Part shown: positions 13,524 through 17,298 of the stretch, piece by piece | How the letters are laid out: each line of letters starts with the position of its first letter | How positions within the stretch are numbered: position 1 is the first letter of the stretch | Assembly: GCA_963611755.1 (NCBI GenBank) | Contig: CAVDTK010000036.1 | Coordinates: 1 to 17,298, forward strand | Length of the DNA: 17,298 nt | Source of the DNA: Paratractidigestivibacter sp963611755 | Lineage (GTDB): Bacteria; Actinomycetota; Coriobacteriia; Coriobacteriales; Atopobiaceae | Reading direction: 5' to 3' | Position numbers and translations under genes: made by a program | The notes under the pieces: generated by a model | Told to the model about the DNA's origin: nothing | Database searches by the model: none | The model's input: the letters and a program-made list of their open reading frames with translations, nothing else

Positions 13524-15394
13524 GCAAGGATAAGGAGAAGATCGACTACGGCGCGATCATGCGTCGCCTCTCCCGCTCCGCCCGCGAGTACAGCAAATAC
13601 ACCGTCGCCACGCCGCTGCTGGTGCTTGGCGAGGTCGTCTGCGAGATGATGATCCCCTTCCTCACCGCGGACCTCATCGACACCATCAAGCTGGGCGCCA
13701 CCGTGTCCCAGATCCTGCCCACCGCAGGTTATTTGGCCCTTCTCGCCATCGCGTCCTTGGCCTTTGGCGCCGCGGCCGGCGTCACCTGCAGCTACGCGAG
13801 CTGCGGCTTTGCCAAAAACCTGCGAAAGGACCTGTTCTACAAGATCCAGACCTTCTCGTTCCAAAACATCGACACCTTTAGCTCGAGCTCGCTCGTGACG
13901 CGCCTCACCACCGACGTCACCAATGTCCAGAACGCGTTCATGATGCTCATCCGCATCGCCGTGAGGGCCCCGCTCGTGCTGATCTTCGCCTTTGTGATGG
14001 CCTTCATGATGGGCGGCCCCATCGCGGGCGTCTACCTGGTCATCATTCCCATCCTGGGCTTTGGCCTGTTCTACATCATCCACCTGGTGCGCCCCATCTT
14101 CACCCGCGTCTTCCACAAGTACGACGCCCTCAACGAGTCCGTCGAGGAAAACGTCAGCGGCATGCGCGTGGTCAAGAGCTTCGTGCGTCAGGACTATGAG
14201 AAGGAGAAGTTCGCCGTCGCCGCGCGCGACGTCTGCGGCGACTTCACCCGCGCCGAGAAGCTCCTCGCCTTCAACAACCCCATGATGAACATCTGCGTGA
14301 ACGGCGCCTTCGTGGCCATCATCTACATCGGCTCCAAGGCGATCATCACCACCCAGGGCCAGGCCTTCGACGTGGGCCAGATGTCTTCCATCTTCACCTA
14401 CGGCTTCCAGATCCTCATGAGCCTCATGCAGCTGTCGATGATCTTCGTCATGGTCACGATGGCCGACGAGTCCGCCCACCGTATCGACCAGGTCCTCACG
14501 GCCACGCCCTCGATCGCCAACCCCGACAACCCCGTGACCGAGGTCAAGGACGGCTCCGTCGACTTCGACCACGTGAGCTTCAAGTACTCCAAGTCCGCCA
14601 AGCGCCAGGCGCTTTCCGACATCGACCTGCACATCAAGAGCGGCGAGACGATCGGCGTCATCGGCGGCACGGGCTCGGCCAAGTCCACGCTCGTGAACCT
14701 GATCGCGCGCCTCTACGACACCACCGAGGGCACCGTGCGCGTGGGCGGCGTCGACGTGCGCGACTACGACCTCGACACCTTGCGCCACCAGGTGGCCATG
14801 GTCTTGCAGAAGAACATCCTGTTCTCCGGCACCATCTACGACAACCTGCGCTGGGGCGACGAGAACGCCACGGACGACCAGGTCCGCGAGGCCGCGGCCC
14901 TGGCTTGCGCCGACGAGTTCATCGACGGCTTCCCCAAGCGCTACAACACCTGGATCGAGCAGGGCGGCTCCAACGTCTCCGGCGGCCAGAAGCAGCGCCT
15001 GTGCATCGCGCGTGCCCTGCTGCGCCGCCCCAAGGTCTTGATCCTCGACGACTCCACGAGCGCCGTCGACACCAAGACCGACGCCAAGATCCGCGCGGGT
15101 CTCGCCAGCTACCTGCCCGAGACCACCAAGATCATCATCGCGCAGCGCATCTCCAGCGTGCAGGAGGCCGACCGCATCATCGTCATGGAGGGCGGCCGCA
15201 TCTCGCAGATCGGCAACCACGAAGAGCTCCTGCAGACCTCCGAGATCTACCGCGAGACCTTCACCTCGCAGAACAAGATGACCGAGGAGGCCGCCGTGGC
15301 CGAGGGCGCGGCGACGGTCGCCCCTACGGCCGAGAAGACCGAGGTCGCCGCCTCGCAGGCAGGCGCCCAGGAAGGAGGCGAGGCGCATGAGTAA
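13508..15394 (+). CDS. ABC exporter subunit with degenerate ATP site (heterodimer half 1)
   Basis: The 628-residue protein has a six-helix exporter domain (about 30-330) followed by an ATPase domain. Walker A is GGTGSAKST (386-394) with Ala in place of the usual Gly before Lys, the signature is VSGGQKQR from 490, Walker B ends DD so that Asp515 replaces the catalytic Glu, and the H-loop has Gln546 in place of His (IIAQRIS). These substitutions are what is known from TM287 and BmrC-type subunits, where one ATP site of a heterodimer is non-hydrolysing. The C-terminal 40 residues are Ala/Glu-rich. GTG at 13508 has AAGGAGG 7 bases upstream and overlaps the MarR gene. The partner overlaps its 3' end. 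A role in drug or peptide export is inferred. Confidence 0.9.
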   Translation: MQQELGKDKEKIDYGAIMRRLSRSAREYSKYTVATPLLVLGEVVCEMMIPFLTADLIDTIKLGATVSQILPTAGYLALLAIASLAFGAAAGVTCSYASCGFAKNLRKDLFYKIQTFSFQNIDTFSSSSLVTRLTTDVTNVQNAFMMLIRIAVRAPLVLIFAFVMAFMMGGPIAGVYLVIIPILGFGLFYIIHLVRPIFTRVFHKYDALNESVEENVSGMRVVKSFVRQDYEKEKFAVAARDVCGDFTRAEKLLAFNNPMMNICVNGAFVAIIYIGSKAIITTQGQAFDVGQMSSIFTYGFQILMSLMQLSMIFVMVTMADESAHRIDQVLTATPSIANPDNPVTEVKDGSVDFDHVSFKYSKSAKRQALSDIDLHIKSGETIGVIGGTGSAKSTLVNLIARLYDTTEGTVRVGGVDVRDYDLDTLRHQVAMVLQKNILFSGTIYDNLRWGDENATDDQVREAAALACADEFIDGFPKRYNTWIEQGGSNVSGGQKQRLCIARALLRRPKVLILDDSTSAVDTKTDAKIRAGLASYLPETTKIIIAQRISSVQEADRIIVMEGGRISQIGNHEELLQTSEIYRETFTSQNKMTEEAAVAEGAATVAPTAEKTEVAASQAGAQEGGEAHE

Positions 15395-17298
15395 GGCAAC
15401 CACCGCCGAGCGCGCCAAGAACCGCAAGCCCGGTACCCTGGGCCGTCTTATCAAGACGCTCTTCTCGTTCTACCCCGTGCTTCTCCCCGCCGTCGTGGTG
15501 GGCATCGTCTTGTGCTCGCTCATCAACTCCATCGGCACCATCTTCCTGCAGAACGCCCTGCAGGTGATCAGCGACTCGTGGCAGTCCGGCGACTGGTCGG
15601 CGGCCCAGCCCAAGATCGTCCAGCTGGCTGTGACCCTGGGCATCATCGACCTTCTCGGCGTCCTGAGCTCGCTGTTCTGGAACCGCTCGATGGCCGTCAT
15701 CACGCAGGGCTCGCTCGAGAAGCTGCGCGAGAAGATGTTCAACCGCATGCAGGACCTGCCCATCAGGTACTTCGACACCAACCAGCACGGCGACATCATG
15801 AGCCACTACACCAACGACATCGACACGCTGCGTCAGATGATCAGCCAGTCGCTGCCCAACCTGCTCATGACCGTCATCGTCTTGGCCGCCGTCTTCTGCA
15901 TCATGCTGTACTACTCGGTGTGGATGTGCCTGGTCATCGTGGTGGGCGTCGCCATCATGATGATGCTCACCAAGCTTCTGGGCACCAACTCCGCCCACTA
16001 CTTCATCGCACAGCAGACCGAGCTGGGCATCGTCGAGGGCCACATCGAGGAGGTCATGGGTGGCCAGAAGGTCGTCAAGGCCTTCTGCCACGAGCGCGCC
16101 GCCGAGGCCGACTTCGACGAGCGCAACGAGAAGCTCTTCGAGGTCTCCCAGAAGGCCAACATGTACGCCAACATCCTGATGCCCGTCCTCATGAACCTGG
16201 GCAACCTGATCTACGTCGTGGTGGCGCTTGCCGGCGGCATCTTCCTGGCGCTGGGCGTGCCCAACCTGTCCTTCTCGGGCCTTTCTCTGTCCATCGCCGT
16301 CGTGGTGCCCTTCCTTAACATGACCAAGCAGTTCTGCGGCCAGATCGGCCAGATCTCCCAGCAGATCAACGCCGTGGTCATGGGCCTTGCCGGCGCCGAG
16401 CGCATCTTCGAGCTCATCGACCAGGAGCCCGAGGTCGACGAGGGCTACGTCACCCTGGTCGACACCAAGTACGACGAGAACGGCCACCTGGTCGAGTGCA
16501 CCGAGCGCACCACCGACTGGGCCTGGAAGCACCCCCACCAGGACGGCACCGTGACCTACACGCCGCTTGCCGGCGACGTGCGCATGGTCGACGTCGACTT
16601 TGGCTACGCGCCCGGCCACACCGTCTTGCACGACGTGTCGGTCTACGCCAAGCCCGGCCAGAAGGTGGCCTTCGTGGGCGCCACGGGTGCCGGTAAGACC
16701 ACCATCACCAACCTCATCAACCGCTTCTACGACATCGCCGACGGCAAGATCCGCTACGACGGCATCAACGTCAACAAGATCAAGAAGGCCGACCTTCGCC
16801 GCTCGCTGGGCGTGGTTCTGCAGGACGTGAACCTGTTCACCGGCACCGTCATGGACAACATCCGCTACGGCAAGCTGGACGCCACCGACGACGAGTGCAT
16901 CGCCGCGGCAAAGCTCGCCGGTGCCGACGACTTCATCACCCGCCTGCCCGAGGGCTACGACACCATGCTCACCGGCAACGGCGCGCAGCTGTCCCAGGGC
17001 CAGCGCCAGCTGATCTCGATCGCCCGCGCCGCCGTGGCCGACCCGCCCGCGATGATCCTCGATGAGGCCACGAGCTCCATCGACACCCGCACCGAGGCCA
17101 TCGTCCAGCGCGGCATGGACGCCCTCATGACCGGGCGCACGACCTTCGTCATCGCGCACCGCCTGTCCACCGTGCGCAACTCCGACGTCATCATCTGCCT
17201 GGACCACGGCCGCGTGATCGAGCGCGGCAACCACGACGAGCTTATCGCCAAGAAGGGCTACTACTACCAGCTCTACACCGGCGCCTTCGAGCTCGAGT
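15387..17298 (+). CDS. ABC exporter subunit with consensus ATP site (heterodimer half 2), 3'-truncated by window
   Basis: An open frame of 637 codons runs from ATG at 15387 to the window edge without a stop. It overlaps the previous gene by 8 bases (ATGAGTAA) and has AAGGAGG 8 bases upstream. The six-helix exporter domain spans about 25-325. The ATPase domain has Walker A GATGAGKTT (431-439), Q-loop VVLQD, signature LSQGQRQ (535-541), Walker B MILDEATSSID with catalytic Glu560, and H-loop IAHRLST with His591, all intact; LSQGQ is the signature variant found in TM288-like partners. About 45 extra residues (roughly 352-397) sit between the two domains. It should hold the hydrolysing site in the heterodimer with its upstream neighbour. 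Only a short C-terminal tail can be missing. Confidence 0.93.
   Translation, partial: MSKATTAERAKNRKPGTLGRLIKTLFSFYPVLLPAVVVGIVLCSLINSIGTIFLQNALQVISDSWQSGDWSAAQPKIVQLAVTLGIIDLLGVLSSLFWNRSMAVITQGSLEKLREKMFNRMQDLPIRYFDTNQHGDIMSHYTNDIDTLRQMISQSLPNLLMTVIVLAAVFCIMLYYSVWMCLVIVVGVAIMMMLTKLLGTNSAHYFIAQQTELGIVEGHIEEVMGGQKVVKAFCHERAAEADFDERNEKLFEVSQKANMYANILMPVLMNLGNLIYVVVALAGGIFLALGVPNLSFSGLSLSIAVVVPFLNMTKQFCGQIGQISQQINAVVMGLAGAERIFELIDQEPEVDEGYVTLVDTKYDENGHLVECTERTTDWAWKHPHQDGTVTYTPLAGDVRMVDVDFGYAPGHTVLHDVSVYAKPGQKVAFVGATGAGKTTITNLINRFYDIADGKIRYDGINVNKIKKADLRRSLGVVLQDVNLFTGTVMDNIRYGKLDATDDECIAAAKLAGADDFITRLPEGYDTMLTGNGAQLSQGQRQLISIARAAVADPPAMILDEATSSIDTRTEAIVQRGMDALMTGRTTFVIAHRLSTVRNSDVIICLDHGRVIERGNHDELIAKKGYYYQLYTGAFELE

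Noticed and set aside
13520..15454. Very long minus-strand open frame opposite the first ABC subunit
   Set aside because: Low-complexity, His/Asp/Val-rich product mirroring the plus-strand exporter; no family features and no ribosome site.
15324..17234. Minus-strand open frame opposite the second ABC subunit
   Set aside because: Shadow of the real plus-strand gene, which has complete ABC motifs through to the window end.

Overview
The window is GC-rich (roughly two thirds G+C). Its gene set and codon use fit a Gram-positive actinobacterium of the class Coriobacteriia (Collinsella/Olsenella-like). That placement is inferred from protein style and gene order, not from a marker gene. 

Layout. 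Positions 1-3022 (+) hold the 3' part of a methionyl-tRNA-synthetase-like gene whose active-site motifs are altered, then, 11 bases on, a gene fusing an alpha/beta hydrolase to a GNAT acetyltransferase. Positions 3023-3264 are a convergent intergenic region with five copies of a 25-bp repeat, three forward and two inverted, mostly at a 41-bp period. Positions 3265-10739 (-) are one compact phosphate operon, read from right to left as pstS-pstC-pstA-pstB1-pstB2-phoU-phoP-phoR. Its promoter region (about 10800-10975) carries a striking array of CTTAC half-sites on a 21-bp period, the likely PhoP operator. Positions 11052-11984 (-) encode a tRNA-dihydrouridine synthase. Positions 11985-13034 are a 1-kb non-coding region packed with long perfect inverted repeats. 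Positions 13035-17298 (+) hold a MarR-type regulator and the two halves of a heterodimeric ABC exporter; the second half runs off the window.

How the genes work together. PstS captures phosphate outside the cell, PstC/PstA form the channel and PstB ATPases drive it. PhoU couples transporter state to the PhoR kinase, and PhoR phosphorylates PhoP, which most likely binds the array upstream of pstS. The sensor pair is therefore inside the operon it probably controls, giving positive feedback. The MarR gene has three TTAGG/CCTAA-type palindromes just upstream and overlaps the first exporter gene, so it is probably an autoregulated, ligand-responsive repressor of the exporter.

Most unusual signal: three neighbouring elements at 12093-12211, 12364-12500 and 12577-12717. 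Each has perfect inverted arms (18, 24 and 27 bp) around an 83-89 nt core. The cores are related (a 42-nt segment is 34/42 identical and ungapped between the second and third) while the arms are unrelated in sequence. This is the reverse of a normal MITE, and I do not recognise the family.
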